Source: an uncultured Elusimicrobium sp.
GTDB taxonomy: Bacteria; Elusimicrobiota; Elusimicrobia; Elusimicrobiales; Elusimicrobiaceae
DNA length: 6,233 bases
Direction of reading: 5' to 3'
Assembly (NCBI GenBank): GCA_902767385.1
Contig: CACXHA010000031.1
Location: 1 to 6,233, forward strand
The translations under genes and the position numbers were made by a program. The notes under the pieces were generated by a model that saw only the letters and a list, made by a program, of their open reading frames with translations, had not been told where the DNA came from and did not search any database. Each line of letters starts with the position of its first letter. Positions within the stretch are counted from its first letter, which is position 1. Below, piece by piece: positions 6,226 through 6,233 of this stretch.

Positions 6226-6233
6226 ACTTGCAA

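Noticed and set aside
1..6233. CRISPR array, tRNA or rRNA genes, transposase, toxin-antitoxin or phage genes
   Set aside because: I found no regularly spaced repeats, no RNA-gene signatures and no such coding sequences on either strand by reading.

Overview
The window is an ordinary-looking stretch of a Gram-negative (diderm) bacterial chromosome. A periplasmic adaptor and a TolC-type outer-membrane factor require an outer membrane, which fixes the envelope type. The phylum cannot be fixed from this window. The moderate GC, the intergenic palindrome style and the Gly/Arg-rich MacA tail made me think of Elusimicrobiota, but this is a weak impression and not a measured result.

Layout: (1) 1-732, + strand: the 3' part of a membrane-transporter gene that enters from the left edge (it looks like the C-terminal six-helix half of an MFS permease), closed by a strong intrinsic terminator at 761-784. 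(2) 733-1133: about 400 bp without a recognisable gene. It holds small hairpins, a large inverted pair of 31-nt palindromic repeats (871-958) and two more strong hairpins (1022-1046, 1058-1087) between the convergent genes. (3) 1134-5691, - strand: a compact four-gene operon read right to left, encoding a TolC-like outer-membrane factor, a MacA-like adaptor, a MacB-type ATPase and a MacB-type permease. The gaps are 9-10 nt or less, and each internal ribosome-binding site touches the preceding stop codon. (4) 5692-5810: a short AT-rich divergent promoter region. (5) 5811-6143, + strand: a small four-helix DUF486/DMT-like membrane protein with a terminator at about 6188-6225.

The operon should supply every part of a tripartite MacAB-TolC-type efflux machine: ATP hydrolysis in the cytoplasm drives the FtsX-fold permease, which pushes substrate from the periplasm through the MacA funnel and the TolC duct. 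The substrate cannot be read from the sequence.

The two most interesting details are these. The ATPase and permease, fused in proteobacterial MacB, lie here in the same reading frame separated by one TAA codon, with the best-placed permease start being a non-standard CTG directly after it. The intergenic repeat pair shows a compensating base-pair change, which suggests selection on, or spread of, a folded element. I found no sign of a new defence, CRISPR or mobile system.
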